A stretch of 64,000 nt of DNA from JARRKC01 sp037388505 (GCA_037388505.1 JARRKC010000010.1:1-64000); one strand, 5' to 3'. Counted from the first letter of the stretch, positions 17,184 through 26,738 are shown. Notes: generated by a model from the letters alone, not told the origin. A program made the numbers and translations.

Positions 17184-19445
17184 ATGTTGCGGTCCAACCT
17201 AGTCCGAATCCTGCTGGCAGCTGTCCTTGTGGTCGGCATCGTGTCGATCGTACTCAGCATTCACTTCCGTTCCGGGGGAATCGAGCCCGCCCCGCAGCCG
17301 GCTGAGTTGCTGCCGCCGGAAATAAGCCGCCACTCCACAGGCTTCGAGTTCTCCCAGCTCAAGGAAGGGCGGGTCGTCTTCAAGGTTTATGCCAAAACCA
17401 GCACGATGACCGAGAGCGGGGAGCACCAGCTGGATGAGGTCCAGCTGGTCGGTCTGGACGATCAAGGTCGAGTCACGGATCGGGTGCAGGCTCGTGGCGC
17501 TCTGTATCGGATCGATGAGAAGGAGATCGAGTTCCAAAAGGACGTCGACATCCGCCTGGTAGACGGGACCGAAGTCCTGGCCGATCGGGCGGAAGCCGAC
17601 CTTTCAGCGGAAACCGTCACGATTCGCGAAGCATTCCGGTTCAGTCACGGTGAGTTCACGGGCTCCGGTCGGGGGCTGTTCTATCGCCTCGCAAGGAAAC
17701 TCCTGGATGCGCGCCGCGGGCTGGATCTATCCTTCCCGGTCGGCGATTTCCCCGCCCATGCCTGGGCCGGGTCCGCCCGATATGATCTCGCCAACGGTCG
17801 CGTGGCGCTCAGAAACGGGGTTCGCATCCAGTCGAAGGATCGACGGTTGGAGGCCGAGTCGGTCGCGATCAGCCTGTCTCCCCAGAACCGGATCACGTCG
17901 CTGCATGCGACCGGCGGTGCCGAGCTTCAGCTTTCCACAGCCCGGAGGCTGTCAGGGGACCGGATCTGGATCGGCTTTCCAGCCACGGATGGGCAAACAG
18001 GGAGTCTGATCTCAGCAGCCGGCCAAGGAGAAACGGCGGCGGTCCGGGCGCGCTTCGTTGAGACAGGCCCGGCCGGCAGCCAGGCCATGGAGGGTAACCG
18101 GATCGTCGTCCCCTTCCATCTTGTCAGTGATGCGGGCTCGAGCGGGATCAGTCTGAACAGCCTGTCGACCGAAGGGGACGTCGTCGTTCACTCGAGCGCC
18201 GCGACGCTCGACGACGGGAGGGCCGATCGGGGCCGTACCGAATTCGATGCGGCGACCGGTGAACTGTCCCGCATGATCCTCTCCGGAAACGTCCGTCTGC
18301 AGGGGCGGTTCGATGCCCGCGCAGGGGACGATCCTCCACTTCAGACCTTGAATTGCCGAAATCTGGACGTGCAGATGCGCAGCCCGGGAGAAATCGAATC
18401 CATGCAGGCCGAGGGTCCGGTCGAGCTGACTTCGAAGTCCCGGCAGGTGCAGCGGCGACTCGAGGCGCGTGACCATCTGACGGCGTTGTACAGGCAAGGA
18501 TTCCTGCATCGCCTCACGGCCGTCGGCAACTGCCGGTTGCACAGCCGGGAAGGTGACGAATCCAGCCTGCTGACCGCCTCCCGGATGGAACTCGACTTCT
18601 CCGACAGAGGACCAAGCCGGGCCGAGGCAACGGGCGGTGTCCGCGTCGAAACGAATCAGAACGGGACCACGAACGTCTCGAGGAGTGATTCACTGGTCCT
18701 CGACTATTCCGAAGGAGTCGCCAACGAGGCGGTGCAGAGCGGTTCATTCTCACTCGACCAGCAGAACTCGCGTGGGGACAAGATGCATCTGTCGGGGGAT
18801 GAAGCACGATACGACGTCCAGGCAGGTCTGCTTCACGTCACCGCTCGAAGTCGCCCTGAACTCGAGCTGATCTCGGAGAGAGGAACGTTGAGAACTTCCG
18901 CACGGACTATTCATCTGAATCGAGTGAAGGAAGAGGTTCTCGCGGAGAAAGATGTGGAGACCACCTTCGAAGCCGGCGATCGTCCGTCGGTAGTGACGGC
19001 CGGGCAGATGAAAGCGGCTCTGACAAATGGAGAGATGGAGTTTACCGGCGATCGTCCTCGATTGGTGCAAGGTTCCAACCTGATTCAGGCCGACAACCTT
19101 CAGATCGACGGAGGGCCCGGAGACCTTCGAGCGGCGGGCGAGGTGGACAGTGTGTGGATGGACGAATCGGGAGACGCCCCTCGGGAGTTCCGGGTCCAGG
19201 CGGCTCAACTGGTTCTCGATTCGCAAACCCACCATGCCGTCTACGAAGATCGAGTTCGACTCGATTCAGAGGAGCTGGCACTCAAAGCCCCACGCCTGGA
19301 GCTTTTCTTCTTGGCTCCGCCCCAGTCGGGTCTCGACCGGTTGGAGGCCGCCGGAGGCGTGGACATCGTCGAGCAGGGACGTCACTGGCGCACCGAGCGG
19401 GCGACCTACCTTCGGAAGACGGATCAAGTCATTGCTACGAAGTAA
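17184..19445 (+). CDS. LptC/LptA-like lipopolysaccharide transport fusion protein
   Basis: 753 residues. An N-terminal membrane helix (about 8-27) is followed by an LptC-like segment (GFEFSQLKEGRVVFKVYAKTSTM) and then many repeats of the OstA/LptA beta-jellyroll pattern (for example DGTEVLADRAEADLSAETVTI, NGRVALRNGVRIQSKDRRLEAESVAI, EEVLAEKDVETTFEAGDRPSVVTAGQMKA). LptC and LptA are normally separate proteins of about 190 residues; here they seem joined in one long anchored bridge. The next gene is lptB, which supports the assignment. The ATG has no clear ribosome site. The alternative is a paralogue of unknown cargo. Confidence 0.85.
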   Translation: MLRSNLVRILLAAVLVVGIVSIVLSIHFRSGGIEPAPQPAELLPPEISRHSTGFEFSQLKEGRVVFKVYAKTSTMTESGEHQLDEVQLVGLDDQGRVTDRVQARGALYRIDEKEIEFQKDVDIRLVDGTEVLADRAEADLSAETVTIREAFRFSHGEFTGSGRGLFYRLARKLLDARRGLDLSFPVGDFPAHAWAGSARYDLANGRVALRNGVRIQSKDRRLEAESVAISLSPQNRITSLHATGGAELQLSTARRLSGDRIWIGFPATDGQTGSLISAAGQGETAAVRARFVETGPAGSQAMEGNRIVVPFHLVSDAGSSGISLNSLSTEGDVVVHSSAATLDDGRADRGRTEFDAATGELSRMILSGNVRLQGRFDARAGDDPPLQTLNCRNLDVQMRSPGEIESMQAEGPVELTSKSRQVQRRLEARDHLTALYRQGFLHRLTAVGNCRLHSREGDESSLLTASRMELDFSDRGPSRAEATGGVRVETNQNGTTNVSRSDSLVLDYSEGVANEAVQSGSFSLDQQNSRGDKMHLSGDEARYDVQAGLLHVTARSRPELELISERGTLRTSARTIHLNRVKEEVLAEKDVETTFEAGDRPSVVTAGQMKAALTNGEMEFTGDRPRLVQGSNLIQADNLQIDGGPGDLRAAGEVDSVWMDESGDAPREFRVQAAQLVLDSQTHHAVYEDRVRLDSEELALKAPRLELFFLAPPQSGLDRLEAAGGVDIVEQGRHWRTERATYLRKTDQVIATK

Positions 19446-19499
19446 ATACGTGACTTTCCGTATCTTTATTGAGATCAACAACTTATAGAAGTTCCGCAT

Positions 19500-19528
19500 T
19501 GACCGTCCGGAAGTCGAATGCTAGACTT
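19500..19528 (+). promoter_or_regulatory. Sigma-70-type promoter for lptB
   Basis: TTGACC at 19500-19505 and TAGACT at 19523-19528 are separated by exactly 17 bases, and the -10 box lies 26 bases before the lptB ATG. lptB may therefore be transcribed independently of the upstream fusion gene. Confidence 0.5.
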
Positions 19529-19554
19529 CTGAGCGGTGCGGCAGCTCCACACGT

Positions 19555-20298
19555 ATGACGATCAAAGAGTTTGTACCAACCCTGGAAGCGCGGAGATTGA
19601 CGAAGAGCTATCGCGGTCGCGTCATCGTCAGCGATGTGGACCTCATGGTCCATTCCGGTGAAATCGTGGGGCTGCTGGGTCCGAACGGGGCCGGCAAAAC
19701 GACATCGTTCTACATGATCGTCGGCCTGACCGTTCCCGACTCGGGCCAGGTCATTCTGAATTCGGAGGACATCACGTTCCTGCCCATGTACCTGCGTGCG
19801 CGCAAAGGCATCAGCTACCTTCCTCAGGAGCCCTCGGCGTTCCGGAAACTCACGGTCGAGGACAATCTGTATGCCATCGCTGAAGTCCTGGGGATGCGAC
19901 CTGGGGCGGCCGATCAGGTCGTCAGCGATCTGCTGGAGGAATTCGGGATTGCGGCCCTTCGAAAGAATCCGGCCTACACGCTGTCGGGCGGGGAACGGCG
20001 TCGTCTCGAAATCGCCCGGGCTCTGGTCACCAGACCCTCCTTCATTCTGCTCGACGAGCCCTTCGCGGGCATTGATCCGTTGGCTGTGCTCGACATTCAG
20101 AAGACCATCATGCGGTTGAGAGAGAGGCGCATCGGCGTCCTGATCACCGATCACAATGTCCGGGAGACCCTTCGGATTACGGACAGGGCTTATATAATCA
20201 AGGAAGGAGCGATCTTTCGCTCCGGATCACCCGATCGACTGTCGTCGGACCTCGAGGTGAGAAAAGTTTATCTGGGGGAACAGTTCAAACTATACTGA
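19555..20298 (+). CDS. lptB: Lipopolysaccharide export ABC transporter ATPase
   Basis: 247 residues with Walker A GPNGAGKTT (about 41-49), Q-loop YLPQEPSAFRKLTV, signature LSGGERRRLEIARAL, Walker B FILLDEPFAGIDP and the switch His in LITDHNVRETLRI. The EPFAGIDPLAV and TVEDNLYAI wording is specific to LptB. It powers extraction of LPS by LptFG, which are not in this window. Together with the upstream LptC/LptA-like gene and downstream rpoN it reproduces the lptA-lptB-rpoN order of proteobacteria. Confidence 0.96.
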   Translation: MTIKEFVPTLEARRLTKSYRGRVIVSDVDLMVHSGEIVGLLGPNGAGKTTSFYMIVGLTVPDSGQVILNSEDITFLPMYLRARKGISYLPQEPSAFRKLTVEDNLYAIAEVLGMRPGAADQVVSDLLEEFGIAALRKNPAYTLSGGERRRLEIARALVTRPSFILLDEPFAGIDPLAVLDIQKTIMRLRERRIGVLITDHNVRETLRITDRAYIIKEGAIFRSGSPDRLSSDLEVRKVYLGEQFKLY

Positions 20299-20354
20299 GC
20301 GTGAGCAGTTTCTTGGCAGGAGGCGGATCGTCCGAGGGGGCGCGCTAGCGGATC

Positions 20355-21791
20355 GTGAACAAAAGCAACCTACGTCCAGCACTGAATGTGACGCTCTCGC
20401 AGCGGCTGGCCATGACGCCTTCGCTGCTGCAGAAAATCGAGTTGTTGACACTCAATCAGCTCGAACTGTCCGAGCTGATGACTCAGGAGCTGGTGAAGAA
20501 TCCGTTCCTCGAGGAAGTGGCGGACGGGGCGGACCCCGAGTCCGCTCGGGGAGAAACACCTGCCGAAGAACCTGAAAAAGAGAAAGCTGAAAACCCCGAC
20601 GAAGACTTCGATTATGAGTACTTCTTCCAGGAGTATCTGAGCACCCCTTATCGCAACCGCGAGTACGAGGCTCCCGACGACCGGCCGACTTTCGAGATGT
20701 TTCTGTCGGCTTCGACCTCTCTGAGTGATCATCTGACCTGGCAGCTGAACCTCTCCGAACTCATGCCGGAAATCAAGTCGATTGCCGAATACCTCATCGG
20801 GAACATCAACGAAGATGGTTACCTGATGACCTCGGTCGAAGAAGCGGCCGCCAGCTTACGGGTCGCGACGGAGGCGGTGGAGCAGGCCCTGGCCGCAGTT
20901 CAGTCCTTCGATCCGCTGGGAGTCGGAGCGCGTGATCTGCAGGAGTCGCTGCTGATCCAGTTGCGGGCACACGGGCTGGGCGGCACACTCGCCGAGAGCC
21001 TGGTATCGGAATACCTGCCGCTTCTCGAAAAGAAGAAGTACAAGGAGATCGCGAAAGCGCTCGGGTGCGAGCTCAAGGATATCGGTCAGGCGCTAGAGGT
21101 GATCCGGAGACTCTCACCCAATCCCGGTCAGCAGTACAACTCCAGGGAGCCCGTTTACATCCGGCCGGATGTCTATATCTACAAGATCAGCGGCGAATAC
21201 CAGATCGTGCTCAACGATGAGGGCCTGCCTCAGCTGCGGCTCAACCGGGCCTATCGGCGCCTTCTGCTGAAGGGTGACAATGTCCCCAAGGATACGAAGA
21301 GCTTCGTGAAGGAGCGGTTTCGTTCGGCTCTGGAGCTCATTCGCAGCATCGATCAGCGGCAGCAGACCATTTTTCGCGTCTGCCGGGCCATCATCGAGCG
21401 TCAGAGAGAATTCCTCGAGAGGGGGCGGATGTACCTGAAGCCGATGCTGATCAAGGACATCGCAGGTGAGCTCGGCGTGCATCCTTCTACCATCTCCCGG
21501 GTCGTCGCCAACAAGTATGCTCATACGCCGCAGGGTTTGATCGAACTGCGAAAGTTCTTCACGGTGGGAGTCGAAGGTGCGGACGGCGAAAATGTGTCGA
21601 CCGTACACGTAAAGGAGAAGATTCGAAAGATCATCGAGGTCGAGGACAACCAGAAACCGCTTTCCGATCAGCGCATTTCGAAGATCCTGAGCCAGCAGGG
21701 GATTCAGATCACGCGCCGTACGGTCGCCAAGTACAGGGACCAAATGAGCATCCCCGGTTCCCGGGAGCGCAAGGCCTCGGTTCTTCAGTAG
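20355..21791 (+). CDS. rpoN: RNA polymerase sigma-54 factor
   Basis: 478 residues from a GTG start. Region I is the Gln/Leu-rich activator-interacting domain (LNVTLSQRLAMTPSLLQKIELL), followed by an acidic region, the core-binding domain, a helix-turn-helix (IAGELGVHPSTISRVVANKY) and the C-terminal RpoN box TRRTVAKYR. Sigma-54 recognises -24/-12 promoters and needs AAA+ activators; none are in the window. It sits between lptB and the PTS cluster, as in many diderms, though the hpf gene often found after rpoN is missing here. Confidence 0.97.
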   Translation: MNKSNLRPALNVTLSQRLAMTPSLLQKIELLTLNQLELSELMTQELVKNPFLEEVADGADPESARGETPAEEPEKEKAENPDEDFDYEYFFQEYLSTPYRNREYEAPDDRPTFEMFLSASTSLSDHLTWQLNLSELMPEIKSIAEYLIGNINEDGYLMTSVEEAAASLRVATEAVEQALAAVQSFDPLGVGARDLQESLLIQLRAHGLGGTLAESLVSEYLPLLEKKKYKEIAKALGCELKDIGQALEVIRRLSPNPGQQYNSREPVYIRPDVYIYKISGEYQIVLNDEGLPQLRLNRAYRRLLLKGDNVPKDTKSFVKERFRSALELIRSIDQRQQTIFRVCRAIIERQREFLERGRMYLKPMLIKDIAGELGVHPSTISRVVANKYAHTPQGLIELRKFFTVGVEGADGENVSTVHVKEKIRKIIEVEDNQKPLSDQRISKILSQQGIQITRRTVAKYRDQMSIPGSRERKASVLQ

Positions 21792-21844
21792 CCCGCCGGT
21801 AACCACGGAGCCGGGTCCGGCTGGGCGGCCACCCCCTTTTCAAT

Positions 21845-22807
21845 ATGGTTGAAACCAATGCGTACAGGACGGTTCGGCACCTGTTCCAGGCTAAGGCGAA
21901 GCCTCTAGGACTCCGGATCCTGGGAGGTGCAAACGGGCTCGACAATCAGATTACGTCGTCCCGGATTCAGAAGCTTGGTCTGGGGCTGGCCGGGTACACG
22001 GAGTACCTCGACACCGGCCGGGTGCAGTTCGTGGGTCGTACCGAGGCCCACCTGTTGAATACTCTGAGCGATGCGGAGCGTACCGAAGCACTCCAACGCG
22101 TGTTCAAGCTGTCGATCCCCTGCGTCGTCGTGGCCGGAGGCAGCGATCCTCCCCCCGAAATGCTGGCCTTGGCCAGGGAATATGCCGTTCCCCTGCTGAT
22201 GTCATCGGTTTCCAGCGCCCGGGCCATCGACGAGATCACGGCGTTCCTGGAGGAAAGGCTGGCGCCCTCGACGACCGTTCACGGGGTGTTGGTGGATGTT
22301 TTCGGAATGGGTGTGCTGCTCTTCGGGCGATCGGGAATCGGTAAGAGCGAGTGTGCTCTCGAACTGGTCATGCGCGGCCATCGGCTGGTCAGCGACGATC
22401 TCGTCACGATTCGGCGATCGGGTCCGGAGCACCTGATGGGCTGCGGTCCCGACCAGATGAAGTTTCACATGGAGGTTCGTGGGCTGGGGATCATTAACAT
22501 TCGAGATCTCTTCGGGATCTCCTCCGTGATGGCTCAGAAGCAGCTGGATCTGGCGGTGGAGCTCGTGCACTGGCGCGAATGGCAGGAGGACGATCGGATC
22601 AGCTTCGACGAGCGTCGTTTCGAGATCCTCGAGGCTTGGGTGCCGCAAATCGTGGTTCCCGTCGCCTCCGGTCGCAACGTGGCGACCCTCGTGGAGGTTG
22701 CAGTTCGCCTTCAGCTTCTGAAGAAACAGGGGTACCAGCCTGCGGCGGCCTTTCTGGGGGCCCTGGAGCGCCAGCTTCAAGGGGTGGAGGATGACGGAGT
22801 CGACTGA
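21845..22807 (+). CDS. hprK: HPr kinase/phosphorylase
   Basis: 320 residues. The N-terminal domain is followed by the kinase domain with Walker A GRSGIGKS (161-168) and the HprK signature MEVRGLGIINIRDLFG. It phosphorylates HPr on a serine and reverses the reaction, linking carbon state to regulation. Its substrate is encoded three genes downstream and retains a serine in the right place. The end overlaps rapZ by 17 bases. Confidence 0.96.
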   Translation: MVETNAYRTVRHLFQAKAKPLGLRILGGANGLDNQITSSRIQKLGLGLAGYTEYLDTGRVQFVGRTEAHLLNTLSDAERTEALQRVFKLSIPCVVVAGGSDPPPEMLALAREYAVPLLMSSVSSARAIDEITAFLEERLAPSTTVHGVLVDVFGMGVLLFGRSGIGKSECALELVMRGHRLVSDDLVTIRRSGPEHLMGCGPDQMKFHMEVRGLGIINIRDLFGISSVMAQKQLDLAVELVHWREWQEDDRISFDERRFEILEAWVPQIVVPVASGRNVATLVEVAVRLQLLKKQGYQPAAAFLGALERQLQGVEDDGVD

Positions 22808-23681
22808 GGGCGAAGTCGTTCGCAAACAGGTTGTCATCATCACGGGGATGAGCGGGTCCGGTAAGCATACGGCTTTCAAGGCGTTTGAGGATTTGGGTTT
22901 TTTCTGCGTCGACAACCTTCCCACGGCGCTGGTGCCCCGCCTCATCGACGTGACGATCGCCTCCGGCGGGAAGATCGACAAACTGGCGGTCGTCGTGGAT
23001 GCGCGACTTGGGGAACGAGTCGAGGACTTCCGCCGGCTCTTCCGTCGGCTCCGCCGATCGCCGTTCGAGTCGCAGGTGATCTTCTTCGATGCGCCGGATC
23101 GGGTGCTGGCAGAGCGTTACAGCGAGACCCGGCGCGTGCACCCGCTGGCCCGCAGCGCCTCGCTTTTGGAGGGGTTCCAGGCCGAGCGCGCGGCTCTAAG
23201 TGAGGTCAGGGCCATGGCCGACGCGGTCGTCGATACGGCCGACCTCTCCGTCCACGATCTTCGCCGTCTGATTTACGAACGCTTTCGGAGTCCCGGAGCG
23301 GCGCGCCCCTTCAATCTTTCGTTGGTCAGTTTCGGCTTCAAGCGAGGGCTGCCCTACAACTCGGATCTGGTTTTCGACGTTCGGTTCCTACCCAACCCCT
23401 ACTTCATTCCCGCTCTCAAGGAGAAGACGGGGAACGACCCTGAAGTGGTCCAGTACCTGGAGCAGTTCGAAGAGTCCGCGGAGATCATCAGTCGGATCGC
23501 GAGCATGCTAGAATACCTGCTTCCAAAGTATGCCCGTGAAGGCAAGTCGTATTGCACCGTGGGCATCGGTTGCACTGGAGGACAGCACCGCTCGGTGGTG
23601 ATCGCGAACGGACTCGCCGCCCGGCTGTCCGCTGGAGGCTTCGAGGTCAACCTGGTACATCGGGATCTACATCTGGAATGA
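22791..23681 (+). CDS. rapZ: RapZ/YvcJ-type nucleotide-binding regulatory protein
   Basis: 296 residues. An N-terminal P-loop domain (GMSGSGKHT at 19-27, with His where Ser or Ala is usual) is followed by DLGFFCVDNLPTALVP and VVDARLGE; the C-terminal domain has the conserved VSFGFKRGLPYNSDLVFDVRFLPNPYF and CTVGIGCTGGQHRSVVIA. In E. coli RapZ controls glmS through small RNA decay; in other phyla its role is less clear. The ATG lies within hprK and its stop overlaps the next start (ATGA). Confidence 0.95.
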   Translation: MTESTEGEVVRKQVVIITGMSGSGKHTAFKAFEDLGFFCVDNLPTALVPRLIDVTIASGGKIDKLAVVVDARLGERVEDFRRLFRRLRRSPFESQVIFFDAPDRVLAERYSETRRVHPLARSASLLEGFQAERAALSEVRAMADAVVDTADLSVHDLRRLIYERFRSPGAARPFNLSLVSFGFKRGLPYNSDLVFDVRFLPNPYFIPALKEKTGNDPEVVQYLEQFEESAEIISRIASMLEYLLPKYAREGKSYCTVGIGCTGGQHRSVVIANGLAARLSAGGFEVNLVHRDLHLE

Positions 23682-24091
23682 ATGGACAGGCACCGATTGG
23701 AGTACTGCTGGTCACGCACGGGCGGCTTGGAGAGGAACTTCTGGAGGCGGCCAGGACGATCGTCGGCGATATCCAGCACATGTCCTTCCTGTCGATCGGT
23801 TGGAACGACGAAGTCGAGGCTTCGAGGACGAAGATCGCCGAGTCGGTTCGTTCCGTAGATTCCGGAAGAGGGGTCATCATTCTGACCGACATGTTCGGGG
23901 GAACACCCTCGAATCTGTCCCTGCCCCTTCTCCGAAAGGATCACGTCGAGATCGTGACCGGTGTCAACCTCCCGATGGTGATCAAGCTGGCCAACCAGGG
24001 TGCAGAAGAATCTCTGGCCGAGCTGGCCCGGAAAGTGCGGGATCAGGGCCAGCGTCACATTTCGATCGCCAGCGAGCTCTTGGGAGAATGA
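23678..24091 (+). CDS. PTS mannose-type EIIA domain protein
   Basis: 137 residues with the EIIA-Man fold: active-site His14 in VLLVTHGRLGEELLEAA, then GVIILTDMFGGTPSNLSLPLL and the VTGVNLPMVIKLAN loop. HPr-phosphate would phosphorylate His14. It is encoded between rapZ and ptsH with ATGA overlaps on both sides. No EIIB, EIIC or EIID is visible, so a regulatory rather than sugar-uptake role is the better guess. I start at 23678, where the family begins, rather than at a longer spurious in-frame ORF. Confidence 0.93.
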   Translation: MNGQAPIGVLLVTHGRLGEELLEAARTIVGDIQHMSFLSIGWNDEVEASRTKIAESVRSVDSGRGVIILTDMFGGTPSNLSLPLLRKDHVEIVTGVNLPMVIKLANQGAEESLAELARKVRDQGQRHISIASELLGE

Positions 24092-24363
24092 TTCAGACCA
24101 TCGTCGTGATCGAAAACGAGCTCGGCCTTCACGCCCGCGCAGCCGCGAGGTTGGTCCGGCTGACGTCTCGATACGAATCGAATATCAAGTTGTCGAGAGT
24201 GGGGTTGGATCAGCACATCGACGCGAAGAGCATTCTCGGTATTCTGCTTCTGGCCGCGCGAAAAGGAACGCGTCTGCAGATCACGTTTGATGGTTCCGAC
24301 GAAGCAGTTGCGGCCCGGGAAGTGGTAGAACTGTTTCAGACCAGGTTTGGTGAAGAACGTTGA
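24088..24363 (+). CDS. ptsH: Phosphocarrier protein HPr
   Basis: 91 residues. His15 in ELGLHARAAARLV is the EI phosphorylation site, and Ser48 in DAKSILGILLLAA is the HprK site (Ser46 in B. subtilis numbering). Both are intact, so this HPr can be controlled by both EI and HprK. The start overlaps the EIIA stop (ATGA) and the ptsI TTG overlaps its own stop. Confidence 0.96.
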   Translation: MIQTIVVIENELGLHARAAARLVRLTSRYESNIKLSRVGLDQHIDAKSILGILLLAARKGTRLQITFDGSDEAVAAREVVELFQTRFGEER

Positions 24364-26126
24364 GTCATCCAACAGAAACATCTCCTCGATTGTTGAAGGG
24401 GACCGGCGTGGCCCCCGGAATCGGCTACGGGGTCGCCTATCGGGTCGAACCGAAGCACCCGACCTTTTTTCGAATTCGCATCTCGTCGGATGAGGTCCCC
24501 GCCGAACTCGAGCGTTTCCACTCGGCCGTCGAGCGAGCTCGTGATCAGTACCAGCGAGACAAGGAGACTCTGGAGGAGCGACTGGGCAGCGATCATTCCC
24601 ACATCATCGAAGCACACTTGTTGATGCTGGAGGACCGTGGCCTCGTGGAAGAGGTCGAGCGCAGAATCCGCGTCCACCTGGACAGTTCGGAAAAAGCCGT
24701 GCGGCATGTGGCGGACCAGTTACTCTCGGCCTACGAATCGCTCGATGACCAGTTCTTCAAAGAACGCGGCTTCGACTTTCGGGAAGTCATCGAGCGGCTG
24801 GTCAACAATCTGATCCCGTTGGCCCCGGAGCAGGAAGCCCAGCCCACTGAGGATCTGATCCTCGTGGGTTCGGAATTGGGACTGGGCGTGCTGGCTCGAT
24901 TCCCGCTCGAGTCGGTGCGCGGCCTGGTGGTCGGGAAGTCGGGGGACACCTCGCATCTGGCCATCGTGGCTCGATCACTGCAAATCCCTGTCGTCTCCGG
25001 ACTCGGCGGGCTGCGCGAGCACATTGCGACGGGTGACTATCTGGCGATCGACGGTGAATCGGGAATCGTGGAGGTAGGTGCTTCTCCCGAGCTCCTGGAG
25101 CGCGCGAAGGAGCGTGCGACTATCCTGGCGGCCTCTGCGCCCATCCCCGTTGACCGGGAGCCTTGTATCACGCTCGATGGGGAGAGAGTCTACCTCCTTG
25201 CGAACGCGGAATTCAGCCGCGAGGTGGAACCGGCCGTTCAGCTGGGGGCTGAGGGGATCGGGCTGTTTCGCTCCGAGTACGTCTACATGATGCAGCGGGG
25301 CGGCGCCCGCCCCGGCGAGGATGCCGAGACGGAGCTGTTCCGGAGCATCTGCAGCACCATGGGCCACCGTCCGGTGGTGGTTCGTACATTGGATCTGGCG
25401 GAGAGAAACGGCGGCGGTTTCTTCGCAGGGGAGGAGGTGGCGGCTCTCGGGCTGCGTGGGATTCGTCTCAGCCTTCGCAAACCGGAAGTCTTCCGCCCGC
25501 AGGTGCGGGCGATCGTGAGGGCCCGCCAGTATGGGGACTTGCGCATTGTCCTGCCCATGGTGACCAGTGCCGACGAAGTGGTGCAGGGACGGGCTCTGAT
25601 CCGCGAAGTGGAGGAGGAACTGGGAGTTTCTGCGAGCCGGGCGATACCGGTGGGCGTGCTGGTGGAAGTGCCGGCGGCGGTGTTTACCCTCGAGTCCATT
25701 GCCCCCCACTGTGATTTCCTGGCCGTGGGGACGAACGACCTGATTCAGTACACGTTGGCGGCGGGGCGTCTGAATGAGGAAATCGCCTATCTGTACAATC
25801 CTCTGCATCCGGCGGTCCTCCACAGCCTCCAGCGCATCGTGCAGGTGGGTGAAGATCTGGGGCTGCCCGTGACCGTCTGCGGCGAGATGGCGGCGCATCC
25901 GCTGCATGCATCAGTGCTCATCGGTCTCGGCTATCGTCGTCTCTCGATGACGGCGCTGGCCATCCCCAGAGTGAAACAGAGATTGCGCCAGGTCTCGGCG
26001 GGGAAGCTCGCCGCACAGGTTTCGGAGCTGATCGGACTGCGCTCTCTGGAAGACATTCAGGCCTTCGTCAAAGAGCACCTGGCTGCCGACTTGGAGCCTT
26101 TAGCGACGGAGTTGCCGTCTCGATGA
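24360..26126 (+). CDS. ptsI: Phosphoenolpyruvate-protein phosphotransferase (enzyme I)
   Basis: 588 residues from a TTG start overlapping the HPr stop (TTGA). The active-site His is in SGDTSHLAIVARSLQIPVVSG (about residue 200), followed by the PEP-binding barrel with GLFRSEYVYMMQ, DFLAVGTNDLIQYTLA and VCGEMAAHP. Enzyme I takes phosphate from PEP and passes it to HPr. The TTG start has only a weak ribosome site; translation is probably coupled to ptsH. A second TTG ten codons in is possible. Confidence 0.95.
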   Translation: MSHPTETSPRLLKGTGVAPGIGYGVAYRVEPKHPTFFRIRISSDEVPAELERFHSAVERARDQYQRDKETLEERLGSDHSHIIEAHLLMLEDRGLVEEVERRIRVHLDSSEKAVRHVADQLLSAYESLDDQFFKERGFDFREVIERLVNNLIPLAPEQEAQPTEDLILVGSELGLGVLARFPLESVRGLVVGKSGDTSHLAIVARSLQIPVVSGLGGLREHIATGDYLAIDGESGIVEVGASPELLERAKERATILAASAPIPVDREPCITLDGERVYLLANAEFSREVEPAVQLGAEGIGLFRSEYVYMMQRGGARPGEDAETELFRSICSTMGHRPVVVRTLDLAERNGGGFFAGEEVAALGLRGIRLSLRKPEVFRPQVRAIVRARQYGDLRIVLPMVTSADEVVQGRALIREVEEELGVSASRAIPVGVLVEVPAAVFTLESIAPHCDFLAVGTNDLIQYTLAAGRLNEEIAYLYNPLHPAVLHSLQRIVQVGEDLGLPVTVCGEMAAHPLHASVLIGLGYRRLSMTALAIPRVKQRLRQVSAGKLAAQVSELIGLRSLEDIQAFVKEHLAADLEPLATELPSR

Positions 26127-26722
26127 GCAAACCTCAGGGTGGAAGGATGGGCGTGCTGGTCTCTCCGAATCAACTGACGGTTCTGAGGATGGCTGTCGTG
26201 CCGGTCCTGATTCTGCTGATCGTCTACGGCTATGTCGGCTGGGCCCTGCTGACTTTCGTGGTGGCCGGCCTCACGGACATGTTGGATGGCCTGATCGCCC
26301 GGCGCTGGAGTCAAAGGACCCACCTGGGGACTTTTCTCGATCCGATTGCCGACAAACTCCTTCTGGTCAGCTCATTCACGATTCTGACGTTCGGGTCGTT
26401 GGAGCTGACCGTCCGGATTCCTCTCTGGCTGACGATCACCGTGATCAGCCGTGATCTTCTGCTCGTCCTCAGTGTGCTGATCTTCAACCTGACGATCGGT
26501 CGGCGGGCGTTTCCTCCCTCGGTCCTCGGAAAATGCACGACCGTATCCCAACTTCTGCTCATCATGGTCGTGCTGGTCGGGAACTGGTTGCAGTTCCCCG
26601 TGCCGGGAACGACGGCTGCGGTCTATCTGGCGCTCGTTCTGACGGTTGCTTCCGGTCTTCACTATATGGCCCAGGGGATGGGTCTGATCGCACGTGCGTC
26701 CGCGGAGTCACCGGAGTCCTGA
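26123..26722 (+). CDS. pgsA: CDP-alcohol phosphatidyltransferase, probably PgsA
   Basis: 199 residues, about four to six membrane helices. The CDP-alcohol phosphotransferase motif is complete: LTDMLDGLIARRWSQRTHLG followed by TFLDPIADKLLL. These enzymes make phosphatidylglycerolphosphate or related lipids. The NQLTVLRMAVVPVLILL start is typical of PgsA. The ATG overlaps the ptsI stop. The exact alcohol substrate is inferred from the length and N-terminus only. Confidence 0.88.
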   Translation: MSKPQGGRMGVLVSPNQLTVLRMAVVPVLILLIVYGYVGWALLTFVVAGLTDMLDGLIARRWSQRTHLGTFLDPIADKLLLVSSFTILTFGSLELTVRIPLWLTITVISRDLLLVLSVLIFNLTIGRRAFPPSVLGKCTTVSQLLLIMVVLVGNWLQFPVPGTTAAVYLALVLTVASGLHYMAQGMGLIARASAESPES

Positions 26723-26738
26723 GGGGGGATTCAGAGGA

